Assembly (NCBI GenBank): GCA_001831055.1
Contig: MIDO01000100.1
Location: forward strand, 1,683 to 16,350
DNA: 14,668 nucleotides
Source: Verrucomicrobia bacterium GWC2_42_7
GTDB lineage: Bacteria > Verrucomicrobiota > Verrucomicrobiia > Opitutales > GWC2-42-7-A
Direction: 5' to 3'
Below the pieces are notes generated by a model. The model was given only the letters and a program-made list of their open reading frames with translations. It ran no database searches and was not told the DNA's origin. A program made the position numbers and the translations under genes. This document shows, one piece after another, positions 1 through 6,848 of this stretch. The first letter of the stretch is position 1; every line of letters begins with the position of its first letter.

Positions 1-1
1 C

Positions 2-259
2 GAGGATTTGGCAAAACAATTACGTTACGTTACCGAAACCATATTTAATGGCTGCGGGTGTCGTGATTTTGCCAGGGCAGACTTCATGGTGACCGATGAC
101 AATGAATATTATTTTTTGGAAATCAACACCATCCCTGGTCTTACATCAACCAGCTTGTTGCCAAAAAGTGCCTCCTGCTTCGGCTATTCTTTTGAGGAGC
201 TCGCAAAGAAAATGGTTGACCCGGCCATTGAGAGGTTTTTTTCAAAATGCCTTGTCTAA
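2..259 (+). CDS. ddl: D-alanine--D-alanine ligase, C-terminal fragment
   Basis: The reading frame is open from the left edge (codons begin at base 2) and ends with TAA at 257-259, so only about the last 85 residues are here. Ddl joins two D-alanines with ATP in the cytoplasm to make the dipeptide used by MurF in peptidoglycan synthesis. The visible part is the end of the ATP-grasp domain: CRDFARADFMV holds the conserved R-x-D, and FLEINTIPGLT holds the E-x-N metal ligands and the NTxPG(L/M)T signature. The tail GYSFEELAKKMV is the usual last helix. Position just before ftsQ matches the classical murC-murB-ddl-ftsQ-ftsA order. A family X repeat starts at 260, the base after the stop codon. The internal TTG at base 8 is not the true start. 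Confidence 0.93.
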   Translation, partial: EDLAKQLRYVTETIFNGCGCRDFARADFMVTDDNEYYFLEINTIPGLTSTSLLPKSASCFGYSFEELAKKMVDPAIERFFSKCLV

Positions 260-412
260 CAGAAAGACGTTATTTTAAGTTTCGAGTGCGTTGGACGTCG
301 GATTCGCATTCGGTCACGTATTTAAATACGCTCCCTCATGCTCACCTTGTCCGCCTGCTCGAAATCTTAAACTAACCTCTTTCTGCGGGTCTAGGAAGAG
401 GAGCAAAAAGAT
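260..412 (+). repeat. Family X palindromic element, copy A
   Basis: Terminal inverted repeats lie at 260-285 (CAGAAAGACGTTATTTTAAG...) and about 359-385 (CTCGAAATCTTAAACTAACC...). The core reads GTTGG, CGGATTC, ATTCGGTCACGTA, a six-base centre TTTAAA, TACGCTCCCTC and TGTCCGCCTGCTCGAAA. A tail of about 27 bases after the right arm (CGGGTCTAGGAAGAGGAGC then A-rich) resembles the tails of copies D, E and F. The element begins at the base after the ddl stop codon. Confidence 0.85.
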
Positions 413-486
413 TAGACTTGTTTAGAGATATTGACTAATATCAGTTCGCCAAGTTTGATAAAATGCAATTAACTTTATATTTGATT

Positions 487-702
487 CTTGCGCGAAGAGT
501 GAATTTGAAAAATTTGTTCTTCGCGCAAGTATCTTCTTTTCGAGAGAGAGGAAGAAAAACGTCAGTTCAATTCCTCGAGCAGGCGGACAAGGCGAATATG
601 AGGGAGCGTACATCCGTACGTGACCGAATGTGAGTCCGATGTCCAACACACTCGAGAATTGAAATCACGTTTTTCTATTGGGAGCCCAAAATGGGTCCCC
701 CA
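487..702 (+). repeat. Family Y composite upstream of ftsQ, split by X copy B
   Basis: The outer hairpin hp1 is at 487-529, with arms CTTGCGCGAAGA and TCTTCGCGCAAG around an AATTT/AAATT core. The linker TATCTTCTTTTCGAGAGAG (530-548) matches the linker of other composites in degenerate form. The expected hp2 is replaced by X copy B; only a right-arm relic (CCCAAAATGGGTCCCCC, about 684-700) remains, closest to the hp2 upstream of glyA (CCAAAATGGGTTCTCCC). I infer that copy B inserted between linker and hp2 and that the left arm was lost. Orientation is hp1 outside, hp2 toward ftsQ. Confidence 0.6.
553..676 (-). repeat. Family X palindromic element, copy B (inverted)
   Basis: This is the reverse-oriented X core: CTCGAGCAGGCGGACAAGG, then GAGGGAGCGTA, centre CATCCG, TACGTGACCGAATGTGA and GTCCAACACACTCGAG. 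Its terminal arms (GAAAAACGTCAGTTCAATTC on the left; the right arm reads AGAAAAACGTGATTTCAATT on the other strand) match each other but belong to a different arm subtype from copies A, C, D and F. There is no tail like those of A, D, E and F. A minus-strand 75-codon open frame across this copy is judged to be non-genic. Confidence 0.85.
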
Positions 703-734
703 AACCTTTCTTCCTTGCTTTTCTTTTTAAAGCG

Positions 735-772
735 CGAAAACTTTTCTTTTTTAGTGAAAAGGAAGGTTTTCG
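735..772. repeat. Hairpin hp3 upstream of ftsQ
   Basis: CGAAAACTTTTCTTTT pairs with GAAAAGGAAGGTTTTCG with few mismatches around a TTAGT loop. The sequence just before it (CTTTTCTTTTTAAAGCGCG) resembles the CTTTGGAAAGCGCG linker near the hp3 hairpins at 3216, 6799 and 13432. It lies 33 bases before the ftsQ start and may be part of the leader, or a terminator reading either way. Confidence 0.6.
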
Positions 773-805
773 AATTTTTCTAAAAATATAGTACACCGAT
801 TAAAT

Positions 806-1747
806 ATGGAGCATAGAGAGGACAAGAAGAGATTGTCATCATGGAGGGACATCGACCAAACGAAGGGGCATAGGTCGTTGACTCCGATTGCGCGTTGGAA
901 GAAGCTTCAGTACTATGGCAAGTTGATCGGGTCGGCGGCGATTGTGGTGTGTTGTGTTTTAGGGGCGTTGTGGGCTTTAAGGATTGTACAGATCAAATCG
1001 CGCTCTATACGCGTAGAGGGGGTAACGCAGATATTGAAGCGGATCGACTTTGAAACAGACGGTATTTTGACGGGTCAGTGGTGTAAAGATTTTTTAAAAT
1101 TGCCTGAAAGCGTGCCGTTTATGGATGTTAACTTATTCCAGGTGAAGACGCAGTTGGAATCCTTTGGGCAAGTGCGTTCGGTGGTGGTTGAGCGGCAATT
1201 TCCTGACACGCTCAAAATTCATATTGAGGAATACCGGCCTGTTTTACGTATAGCCGTGAAGGAAGATTCGAAACCGGCGCAATTGTTTTTAATTTCTAAA
1301 GAAGGTATTGTTTATCAAGGAGTTGGTTATCAACGTGAAATCATAGGTAAATTACCCTTTTTGACAGGTGTTCCGTTGAACAAGGTGGGAAACTCCTTTC
1401 AACGACTGGAGGGGATGGAGATCATTTCCCGATTGATAAGCCTGGCAAACATAAAGAAACCGCACTTGTATGCCAATTGGAAATCCCTCTCATGTGAACA
1501 GTTTGATCATAGGGTAGGGGCGGAGTGGTCGCGAATCCGCGTGTCGACCAAAGATGTGGGGGAAGTCATTTTTGGAACCCAAGACTTTTCTGAGCAGTTA
1601 GATAGATTAGATTTTATTGTGAAAAACCTAAAAGCGTCGCAAAAGGAAGGACGCGTAGAGTATATAGATTTATCGACAGATACACAGGCGGCCGTGCAAC
1701 TGACGAGTGTATTTACGGGCAAGAAACAATCTCAAGTCAGACAATAA
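806..1747 (+). CDS. ftsQ: Cell division protein FtsQ
   Basis: The product is a 313-residue bitopic inner-membrane protein that links FtsL/FtsB to the divisome in characterised bacteria. A basic cytoplasmic tail (1-38) precedes one membrane segment at about 40-60 (LIGSAAIVVCCVLGALWALR). A POTRA/FtsQ-type domain follows at about 66-135: IRVEGV, then VNLFQVKTQLESFGQVRSV, then VVERQFPDTLKIHIEEYRP, the typical second strand. The remaining 180 residues are the variable FtsQ beta domain (PFLTGVPL, and GRVEYIDLS near the end, where FtsQ proteins usually have YIDLR). ATG at 806 is the first start and has no clear Shine-Dalgarno sequence. ftsA starts one base after its stop. Identification rests on this architecture and the ddl/ftsA context. 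Confidence 0.9.
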   Translation: MEHREDKKRLSSWRDIDQTKGHRSLTPIARWKKLQYYGKLIGSAAIVVCCVLGALWALRIVQIKSRSIRVEGVTQILKRIDFETDGILTGQWCKDFLKLPESVPFMDVNLFQVKTQLESFGQVRSVVVERQFPDTLKIHIEEYRPVLRIAVKEDSKPAQLFLISKEGIVYQGVGYQREIIGKLPFLTGVPLNKVGNSFQRLEGMEIISRLISLANIKKPHLYANWKSLSCEQFDHRVGAEWSRIRVSTKDVGEVIFGTQDFSEQLDRLDFIVKNLKASQKEGRVEYIDLSTDTQAAVQLTSVFTGKKQSQVRQ

Positions 1748-1748
1748 G

Positions 1749-2942
1749 ATGAATAGTAAGATAGTAGGAGCGATCGAGATCGGAACTTCAAAAGTTATAG
1801 TGCTTGTCGGAGAAATTATCCGAGGAAATAGCCTCAACATTATTGGGGTATCAGAAATTCCATCGATTGGTGTCAAAAAAGGAGAAATGATCGATCTCAA
1901 AGCAGCGAGTCTCGTCACCCATGAAGCCATTCGAGCCGCAGAAAAGAGTTCAAAAGCGACTTTGGATAAAGCGTTTCTTGCACAAACGGGCAGCCATCTC
2001 ATGGGCATACAAAATACGGCGACTGTAAAAGTAAGATCGGCCGACAACATTATCAGTGCGTCCGATATCCAACGCGTACAAGAAGAAGCAAAATCAAAGG
2101 AATTAGATGCTCAACGCGTTTACGTTAACCACATTCGAAATTTTTTCAAAGTAGACAACAAAATAGTTGAAAACCCCATCGGTATGGAGGGACAACAATT
2201 GAGCGTAAGTTATTGGTCTATAAGTGGCGACGTGAATAGGATCAAGGATAGTTTGCGGGTCATCAATGGATTCGGGCTGGAAGTCGAAAACATGGTCATT
2301 TCAAGCGTCGCTTCGGGATCCATCGTCACCAGCGAAACAGAACGGAAAAACGGAGTACTGGTCATCGACATTGGCTGCGGCACAACCGACTATGTTGCAT
2401 ACAAGGACGGCGTCGTCATCAAAACAGGTGTGGTCCCCATCGGCGGAGACCACTTCACCAACGACTTAAGTTTGGGCTTAAGGGTTAATAACAAACACGC
2501 AGAAAAGCTCAAATTGGAAGTTGGGAAAGCTGTTATCGACGATAGCGACAAAGAAGAAAAAGTTTGGCTCATCGGCGGTCGTACCATTGGCGACAGAAAC
2601 GTAAAACGCCTCGCAATTTACCAAATTTTAAATGCCCGAGCAGAAGAACTTTTTGGCATTATCAAAAAGCAATTAAGTCCCATTGAAATAAGGGAGTTAT
2701 CTGCTGGAGTTGTCCTAACCGGAGGGTCCTCCCACTTAAGGAAAATCGACGAAGCGGCCAACAACGTACTCAACGCAGACATTCGGCTTGCAGAAAATCC
2801 AAATTGGGCCGATTCCGAACTTCGCGATCCCAAATACAGTACCGCCCTCGGCCTCCTTCACTACTCCTTAAAAACTAACAACCCCCATTTGCCCGAGGAG
2901 CAATCTGGTTTGTTTCATCGCTTGGCAAAGATGTTATTCTAA
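1749..2942 (+). CDS. ftsA: Cell division protein FtsA, actin-like ATPase
   Basis: The product is 397 residues. FtsA is a peripheral membrane protein that ties FtsZ polymers to the membrane. The phosphate-1 motif is at the N-terminus (GAIEIGTSKVIVLVGEI, 7-23), phosphate-2 is VLVIDIGCGTTDY at about residue 203, and the adenosine motif is VVLTGGSSHL at about 320. Residues between about 85 and 165 would be the 1C subdomain of FtsA. The C-terminus GLFHRLAKMLF is a short amphipathic basic/hydrophobic helix, as expected of the membrane-targeting tail. I chose ATG 1749 because the longer frame from 1707 overlaps ftsQ and adds 14 residues before the conserved start. The one-base gap to ftsQ implies co-transcription and probably translational coupling. 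ftsZ does not follow; a composite hairpin repeat does. Confidence 0.95.
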   Translation: MNSKIVGAIEIGTSKVIVLVGEIIRGNSLNIIGVSEIPSIGVKKGEMIDLKAASLVTHEAIRAAEKSSKATLDKAFLAQTGSHLMGIQNTATVKVRSADNIISASDIQRVQEEAKSKELDAQRVYVNHIRNFFKVDNKIVENPIGMEGQQLSVSYWSISGDVNRIKDSLRVINGFGLEVENMVISSVASGSIVTSETERKNGVLVIDIGCGTTDYVAYKDGVVIKTGVVPIGGDHFTNDLSLGLRVNNKHAEKLKLEVGKAVIDDSDKEEKVWLIGGRTIGDRNVKRLAIYQILNARAEELFGIIKKQLSPIEIRELSAGVVLTGGSSHLRKIDEAANNVLNADIRLAENPNWADSELRDPKYSTALGLLHYSLKTNNPHLPEEQSGLFHRLAKMLF

Positions 2943-2946
2943 ATTA

Positions 2947-3049
2947 CGGGGAAACTGCTTTTGGTCCCCCAAAAGCGTTTCCCCGAACCCCTTCCGAAAA
3001 GGAGGGACTTGCGCAGGAATAAAATTTTTCAAATTTTATTCCTGCGCAA
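2947..3049 (-). repeat. Family Y composite downstream of ftsA
   Basis: hp2 at 2947-2985 has arms CGGGGAAACTGCTTTTGG and CCAAAAGCGTTTCCCCG. The linker CCCCTTCCGAAAAGGAGGG (2988-3006) can itself fold with a CCGAA loop. hp1 at 3009-3049 has arms TTGCGCAGGAATAAAATTT and AAATTTTATTCCTGCGCAA, and is followed by GTTCTTTTTC. It begins five bases after the ftsA stop, with hp2 next to the gene. It may terminate ftsQA transcription; the T-run is weak. Confidence 0.85.
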
Positions 3050-3122
3050 AGTTCTTTTTCTGATTGGATTTGAGAAAGAGGTTTTTTATGGAGGGAATTT
3101 TTTATTTTTTATAAAATGATAT

Positions 3123-3151
3123 TGACAGTGTGCTCAAAAGACGCACAATGT
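3123..3151 (+). promoter_or_regulatory. Weak candidate sigma-70-like promoter
   Basis: A perfect TTGACA at 3123-3128 is followed after 17 bases by ACAATG (3146-3151), a poor -10. It would give a leader of about 390 bases before glyA that passes several hairpins. This rests on motif match only. Confidence 0.25.
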
Positions 3152-3195
3152 TTCCACTTTATTTTTTAAGGCGAGTTCTGTTTTTAATTTTGGAC

Positions 3196-3239
3196 AATTC
3201 GCTTTCCTTTGGAAAGTGCGAAAAGGGAGGTTTTCGCAC
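3196..3239. repeat. Linker plus hp3 hairpin in the ftsA-glyA gap
   Basis: CGCTTTCCTTTGGAAAGTGCG (about 3200-3220) folds on itself and overlaps a perfect hairpin at 3216-3239, GTGCGAAAA, loop GGGAGG, TTTTCGCAC. The same linker and hp3 start recur at 6780 and 13412. A second possible pairing, CACATAG (3237-3243) with CTATGTG (3259-3265), follows directly. Confidence 0.65.
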
Positions 3240-3308
3240 ATAGTGCTTTTAGGATGTCCTATGTGATCATTTTAGGATAAATAGTGGACAAAAATGTCTT
3301 TTTCATTC

Positions 3309-3334
3309 TAAATAAAATCGGCAGGTTTTATTTA
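3309..3334. repeat. Type II hp1-like hairpin
   Basis: TAAATAAAATC pairs with GGTTTTATTTA (one G-T pair) around GGCA. It has the AAAATC-NNNN-GATTTT centre seen at 3413, 6742 and 13369. Confidence 0.65.
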
Positions 3335-3412
3335 GTTCTTGGAGCCGCACGTGCGCGAGGGAAGCGCCTCAAAAATTCAAATTTCTTACAGAAATAAAGA
3401 ACGATATCTAGC

Positions 3413-3512
3413 GCTAAAATAAAATCGATAGATTTTACTTTAGCTCAAATAACTCCTTTTCGGAGACGGGTCTGGGGAGAACCCATTTTGGGCGACCAAA
3501 ATGGGTTCTCCC
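3413..3512 (+). repeat. Family Y composite upstream of glyA
   Basis: An outer hairpin of the AAAATC/GATTTT type is at 3413-3444 (arms GCTAAAATAAAATC and GATTTTACTTTAGC). The linker AACTCCTTTTCGGAGACGGG (3451-3470) is followed by hp2 at 3475-3512, a perfect 17-bp stem (GGGAGAACCCATTTTGG with CCAAAATGGGTTCTCCC, loop GCGA). hp2 ends 37 bases before the glyA start and would lie in the mRNA leader if transcription begins upstream. It brackets glyA together with the composite at 4810-4918. Confidence 0.85.
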
Positions 3513-3549
3513 TAGGAAAAAATTTAAAAGACAAAAGAAAGGTTATAAT

Positions 3550-4800
3550 ATGATTAATAAAATGTTATTAAGAGAAGTAGACGGAGAGATATTTAACTTA
3601 TGTGAACAAGAGAAGAAGCGGCAGCAGGAGCACGTAGAGCTTATTGCCTCGGAAAATTTTGTGTCGCCTGCTATTTTGGAAGCTGTTGGCAGTGTTTTAA
3701 CCAATAAGTATGCAGAGGGGTATCCTAATAAGCGTTACTATGGCGGGTGTGAATTTGTTGATCAAGTTGAACAAATTGCGATCGACCGCGCCAAGCAGCT
3801 TTTTGGAGCAGACCATGTAAACGTACAGCCGCATTCGGGGACACAGGCTAATATAGCTGTTTATTTAGCGATGCTGAAACCTGGAGATAAGATATTGACT
3901 ATGAGCCTCGAACATGGAGGCCACTTGACTCATGGGCATCCAAAGAATGTAAGTGGAATGTTATTTAAGGTAGTGCATTATGGAGTCAATTTGGAAACGG
4001 GCTATATTGACTATGACCAACTTGAAAAGTTGGCATTGGAAGAACGTCCCAAGATGATAACCGTGGGTGCCTCGGCTTATTCACGCACCATCGATTTTGA
4101 AAGAATGGGAGCCATTGCCAAAAAATCAGGCGCATGGCTTTTAGCAGACATTGCACACATAGCCGGTTTGGTCGCAGTGGGATTGCATCCATCGCCCATC
4201 AAACATTCGGACTTTGTCACAACGACGACCCACAAAACGCTTCGCGGTCCAAGGGGTGGCATCATAATGTGCAAAGAAGAACATGCCAAGGTACTTGATT
4301 CAGCCGTATTTCCTGGAGATCAAGGAGGTCCCTTAATGCACGTCATTGCAGGAAAAGCCGTTTGTTTTGGCGAAGCGTTGAAGCCCGATTTTAAAGATTA
4401 CCAAATGCAAATCCTCAAAAACACGAGGACTCTCGCCGATGAAATGGCACGCATGGGCTACAAGATTGTTAGCGGTGGAACAGACAATCATCTTTTCCTC
4501 GTCGATCTTAGAAAGTCTCATCCAGAAGTGACAGGAAAAGACGCGCAAGATGCTCTTTGTAAAGCAAATATTACCATCAATCGAAATGTTATTCCTGCAG
4601 AAACCAGATCCCCCTTCCTGACGAGCGGCATACGCCTAGGCAGCCCCGCAATGACAACCAGAGGGATGAAAGAACTCGAAATGGTAAAAATCGCACAAGC
4701 CATTAACAAGGTCCTAAACAACATCAACAACCCATCCATCATCGACTCCGTCAAGCAGGAGATGATGCAACTGTGCGCTTCCTATCCTCTCCCTTATTAG
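3550..4800 (+). CDS. glyA: Serine hydroxymethyltransferase
   Basis: The product is a 416-residue cytoplasmic PLP enzyme that interconverts serine plus tetrahydrofolate with glycine plus 5,10-methylene-tetrahydrofolate, the main source of one-carbon units. Length matches the bacterial family (417 in E. coli). Visible signatures are [18 protein letters not shown] near residue 30, [15 protein letters not shown] near 55, HSGTQAN near 98, and [14 protein letters not shown] with the PLP-binding lysine at residue 229, the same number as in E. coli. The C-terminal domain has [20 protein letters not shown], which contributes substrate-binding arginine. A good Shine-Dalgarno (AGAAAGG, 3536-3542) lies seven bases before ATG 3550. 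It is a single-gene unit with family Y composites on both sides, oriented inward. Confidence 0.98.
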   Translation: MINKMLLREVDGEIFNLCEQEKKRQQEHVELIASENFVSPAILEAVGSVLTNKYAEGYPNKRYYGGCEFVDQVEQIAIDRAKQLFGADHVNVQPHSGTQANIAVYLAMLKPGDKILTMSLEHGGHLTHGHPKNVSGMLFKVVHYGVNLETGYIDYDQLEKLALEERPKMITVGASAYSRTIDFERMGAIAKKSGAWLLADIAHIAGLVAVGLHPSPIKHSDFVTTTTHKTLRGPRGGIIMCKEEHAKVLDSAVFPGDQGGPLMHVIAGKAVCFGEALKPDFKDYQMQILKNTRTLADEMARMGYKIVSGGTDNHLFLVDLRKSHPEVTGKDAQDALCKANITINRNVIPAETRSPFLTSGIRLGSPAMTTRGMKELEMVKIAQAINKVLNNINNPSIIDSVKQEMMQLCASYPLPY

Positions 4801-4809
4801 AAAAACGTT

Positions 4810-4918
4810 TTGGGGAAAACTACTTTTGGTCCCCCAAAAGCGTTTTCCCCAAGCCCCTTTCCGAAAAGGAGACACTTACGCGGAGACAAAATTCCGTACG
4901 AATTTTGTCTCCGCGTAA
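4810..4918 (-). repeat. Family Y composite downstream of glyA
   Basis: hp2 at 4810-4852 has arms TTGGGGAAAACTACTTTTGG and CCAAAAGCGTTTTCCCCAA. The linker CCCCTTTCCGAAAAGGAG follows (4855-4872). hp1 at 4876-4918 is a perfect 19-bp stem, TTACGCGGAGACAAAATTC, around CGTAC. It starts nine bases after the glyA stop with hp2 facing the gene. The bases 4919-5061 after it hold nothing I can name. Confidence 0.87.
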
Positions 4919-5061
4919 AAACTTCTTTCGGAATTGGGAGTTGGAAGAAACGACTTTGATAGAGAGGTGCCTTTATTTACCTCAAAAAGAAAGGGGTTGG
5001 CTTCTTGTCACTTCCTCAGTACTAAAGACCGTTATTCCAAAAACTCTTCCGAAAGAGAACC

Positions 5062-5166
5062 TTGCGCAAAAGAAAATTTTGAAAAATTTTATTTTTGCGC
5101 AATTTCCTCCTTTTCCGAGGGGGCTTGGGGGAACGCTTTTGGGGAACCAAAAGCAGTTCCCCCAAG
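5062..5166 (+). repeat. Family Y composite downstream of the cysteine-protein gene
   Basis: hp1 at 5062-5102 starts TTGCGCAAAAGAAAATTTT and ends ATTTTTGCGCAA, slightly imperfect. The linker CTCCTTTTCCGAGGGGG (5107-5123) leads into hp2 at 5124-5166 (CTTGGGGGAACGCTTTTGG pairing with CCAAAAGCAGTTCCCCCAAG). hp2 ends four bases from the minus-strand stop at 5171-5173, so hp2 again faces its gene. It is convergent with the glyA composite. Confidence 0.87.
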
Positions 5167-5170
5167 ATTC

Positions 5171-5515
5171 TTACTCCAAATTTTCTTTCACAATATTAGC
5201 GGCGATGCGGACGCATTGGGTGCAGGGGGTGAGGTTTTTGGATCGGATTTCCTTGCAGAGGGCGGAACCGACTTCTTTGATGAAGCGGTCTTCGATGTGT
5301 TGTTGAGCGATGGGGTCTTTTAGGGATTTTGCTGCGAAGAGGGCCCCGCAAAGGCCTCCGGGAGCACGTCCACCTCCATAGGCCTTGAATTCGGCGATTT
5401 TTTCGGGGGATTGGTTAAAAGCCTTGAGTATGCATTGGGCGCAGTTGTAGCGTTCGGGCGGTTTATGGTACAGCTCTGCTGCGATGTCGCCGATGGATTT
5501 TGTATCGTCGTGCAT
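5171..5515 (-). CDS. C_GCAxxG_C_C family cysteine-rich protein
   Basis: The product is 114 residues from ATG 5513-5515 (MHDDTKSIGDIAAELYHK). It has the spaced cysteines and the GLCGALFAA motif that define the C_GCAxxG_C_C family: YNCAQCIL near residue 25, GGGRAPGGLCGALFAA near 48-63, SALCKEI near 88 and PCTQC near 99. Members are small, probably redox-active or metal-binding proteins of undefined function, often split from or fused to other redox proteins. A longer frame reaches 5641, but its first 42 residues come from repeat DNA (degenerate hp2 and X copy C), so I use the internal ATG. No Shine-Dalgarno is evident. mscS, upstream on the same strand, is separated from it by X copy C. Confidence 0.8.
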   Translation of the reverse strand: MHDDTKSIGDIAAELYHKPPERYNCAQCILKAFNQSPEKIAEFKAYGGGRAPGGLCGALFAAKSLKDPIAQQHIEDRFIKEVGSALCKEIRSKNLTPCTQCVRIAANIVKENLE

Positions 5516-5550
5516 GGTTTTTGATATAGAATTAGAAATCTCTAAAAACT

Positions 5551-5594
5551 TTGGGGAAACACATTTTTGTCCCCTAGAAAAGCGGTTTTTCCAA
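5551..5594. repeat. Degenerate hp2 hairpin
   Basis: TTGGGGAAACACATTTTTG and TAGAAAAGCGGTTTTTCCAA resemble the two arms of hp2 (GGGGAAACGCTTTTGG / CCAAAAGCGGTTTCCCC) with several mismatches. It lies between the cysteine-protein start and X copy C, so that gene also carries hp2-like sequence on both sides. Confidence 0.5.
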
Positions 5595-5719
5595 CAGAAA
5601 GTTGTTATTTTAAGTTTCGAGCAGGCGGACAAGGTGAACATGAGGGAGCGTACATGCGTACGTGACCGAATGTGAATCCGATGTCCAACACACTCGAAAC
5701 TTAAAATAACAACTTTCTG
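5595..5719 (-). repeat. Family X palindromic element, copy C (inverted)
   Basis: This is the cleanest copy: the terminal inverted repeats at 5595-5621 and 5693-5719 are identical over 27 bases (CAGAAAGTTGTTATTTTAAG then TTTCGAG). The core in reverse is GCAGGCGGACAAGG, GAGGGAGCGTA, centre CATGCG, TACGTGACCGAATGTGAATC and GTCCAACACA. Its edge is three bases past the mscS stop codon (5723-5725, minus strand). Confidence 0.9.
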
Positions 5720-5722
5720 GCC

Positions 5723-6505
5723 CTAGCTTTTTAATTCTCTCATCGCGATAATAGGGATCTTGTTTTGGGAGAGGGAATTTGTTATTTCTTTCAAAAGGGA
5801 ATTTTTGATTTCGTTGATCTGTTCTTTCTTGTACCAGAGTTCACAGGAGAACAGTAGATTGTAATTCCGAATCCCTTGGAAAACAACGGAGTACATTGGT
5901 TTTTTGACTATCAACGGGTTTTGTGAAAGGTTTCCTCGGAGGATGACCATGACGTCGTCGAGGTTGGATTCAATGGGGATCATTATTTCCAGATTTAGTC
6001 GCATCAAATCAAAGCGCGAACAGTTCACGAAGGGCATCTTGAGCAATTGTTCGTTCGGAATCCGAGTGAAAAGATTATCAGAGGTGCGGATTCTTATCGA
6101 AAGTAATCCGATGGCCTCAACAGACCCTTTCATGTTTCCATGTTGGATAACATCCCCAATCTGAAAGGACTTCTCTCCTAATAAAAGAAAGCCACTTATG
6201 AAATTGGAAATAGTGGTCTGCATGGCAATACCGAGTGCAATCGAGACCACGCCTGCCGCTCCCAAAAACGCGGATAAATTGATCCCAATTCCCATCAGTA
6301 TGGTAGAAATCAACAACAACGATCCTCCATAGAAAACTGCCTTTTTGACAATCACTGTGTGGCTCGGAGCCAATTTCCCCTTCGTAAGTTTTTCCGCAAG
6401 CTTGGAAAAATATATTAGCAAAGGAAATCCTATCACCGCTGTCACCACAACTCGGGCAAACTGCGCTATCGTACTTAATGAAATGTGTAATTCCGAAAAA
6501 TGCAT
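5723..6505 (-). CDS. MscS-family mechanosensitive channel
   Basis: The product is 260 residues from ATG 6503-6505. MscS channels are inner-membrane heptamers that open under membrane tension to release solutes on osmotic downshock. Hydrophobic segments lie at about residues 10-33 and 52-72, then the pore helix TM3 (AAGVVSIALGIAMQTTISNF, the family's glycine/alanine-rich pattern). The beta domain follows (GEKSFQIGDVIQHGNMKGSVEAIGL, ...TRIPNEQLL...FVNCSR), which matches the MscS signature around the conserved P-N and N-x-S-R. The length fits a minimal three-TM channel (286 in E. coli). A GTG at 6548-6550 would add 15 residues, but it lies inside the hp2 loop, so I prefer the ATG. Neither start has a good Shine-Dalgarno. 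Confidence 0.9.
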   Translation of the reverse strand: MHFSELHISLSTIAQFARVVVTAVIGFPLLIYFSKLAEKLTKGKLAPSHTVIVKKAVFYGGSLLLISTILMGIGINLSAFLGAAGVVSIALGIAMQTTISNFISGFLLLGEKSFQIGDVIQHGNMKGSVEAIGLLSIRIRTSDNLFTRIPNEQLLKMPFVNCSRFDLMRLNLEIMIPIESNLDDVMVILRGNLSQNPLIVKKPMYSVVFQGIRNYNLLFSCELWYKKEQINEIKNSLLKEITNSLSQNKIPIIAMRELKS

Positions 6506-6526
6506 ATGTGGATAATTTAAGGGATT

Positions 6527-6636
6527 TTGGGTAAAACCGCTTTTAGTCACCTAAAAGCTGTTTTCCCCAAGCCCCTTTCCGAAAAGGAGGTTCTTTGAGT
6601 GAAAACAAATTTTTTCAAAATTTGCTTTCACTCAAA
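6527..6636 (-). repeat. Family Y composite upstream of mscS
   Basis: hp2 at 6527-6570 has arms TTGGGTAAAACCGCTTTTAG and CTAAAAGCTGTTTTCCCCAA. The linker CCCCTTTCCGAAAAGGAGG is at 6572-6590. hp1 at 6594-6636 starts TTTGAGTGAAAACAAATTT and ends AAATTTGCTTTCACTCAAA. Its stem bases are wholly different from the TTGCGC stems elsewhere, yet still paired. hp2 faces the mscS gene. The bases between this element and 6742 hold no feature I can support. Confidence 0.85.
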
Positions 6637-6741
6637 AATATCTTTTTCCGCTGGACTCGTTGAAAATATGGAAGTCTTTAGAGGAAGAGCATTTCCCTTT
6701 GTACACAAGGGGGATAGTTGAAAATCGACTCAGCAAAGCTT

Positions 6742-6840
6742 CGAGCAAGCAAAATCTGTAGATTTTGCTTGCTCGATTTCCGCTTTTCTTTGGAAGGGCC
6801 GGGAAACCTTTCTTTTCCCGCGAAAAGAAAGGTTTCCCGG
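6742..6840 (+). repeat. Type II composite downstream of pal
   Basis: The outer hairpin at 6742-6775 is a perfect 15-bp stem (CGAGCAAGCAAAATC, loop TGTA). The linker CCGCTTTTCTTTGGAAGGG (6780-6798) leads to hp3 at 6799-6840, a perfect 18-bp stem (CCGGGAAACCTTTCTTTT, loop CCCGCG). hp3 ends nine bases from the pal stop (minus strand), so it may act as the pal terminator, though no U-tract follows. The polarity is the same as in family Y: the hairpin with the C/T-rich arm faces the gene. Confidence 0.8.
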
Positions 6841-6848
6841 AATCCAGT

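Noticed and set aside
422..649. Minus-strand 75-codon open frame in the ddl-ftsQ gap
   Set aside because: It is built from X copy B and an hp1 hairpin; its peptide recurs in other X copies and has no ribosome binding site.
3544..3549. TATAAT just before the glyA start as a -10 box
   Set aside because: It touches the start codon and has no -35 partner at suitable spacing; the Shine-Dalgarno just upstream shows this is leader.
4773..5323. Two plus-strand open frames (177 and 129 codons) after glyA
   Set aside because: They run through two composite hairpin repeats and the antisense of the cysteine-protein gene; no coherent domain is seen.
5516..5641. Longer N-terminus for the C_GCAxxG_C_C protein
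   Set aside because: The extra 42 residues derive from X copy C and a degenerate hp2; the internal ATG gives the usual family start and length.
6506..6550. GTG start for the MscS channel at 6550
   Set aside because: It lies in the loop of an hp2 repeat; the added residues are repeat-encoded, and an ATG follows at 6505.
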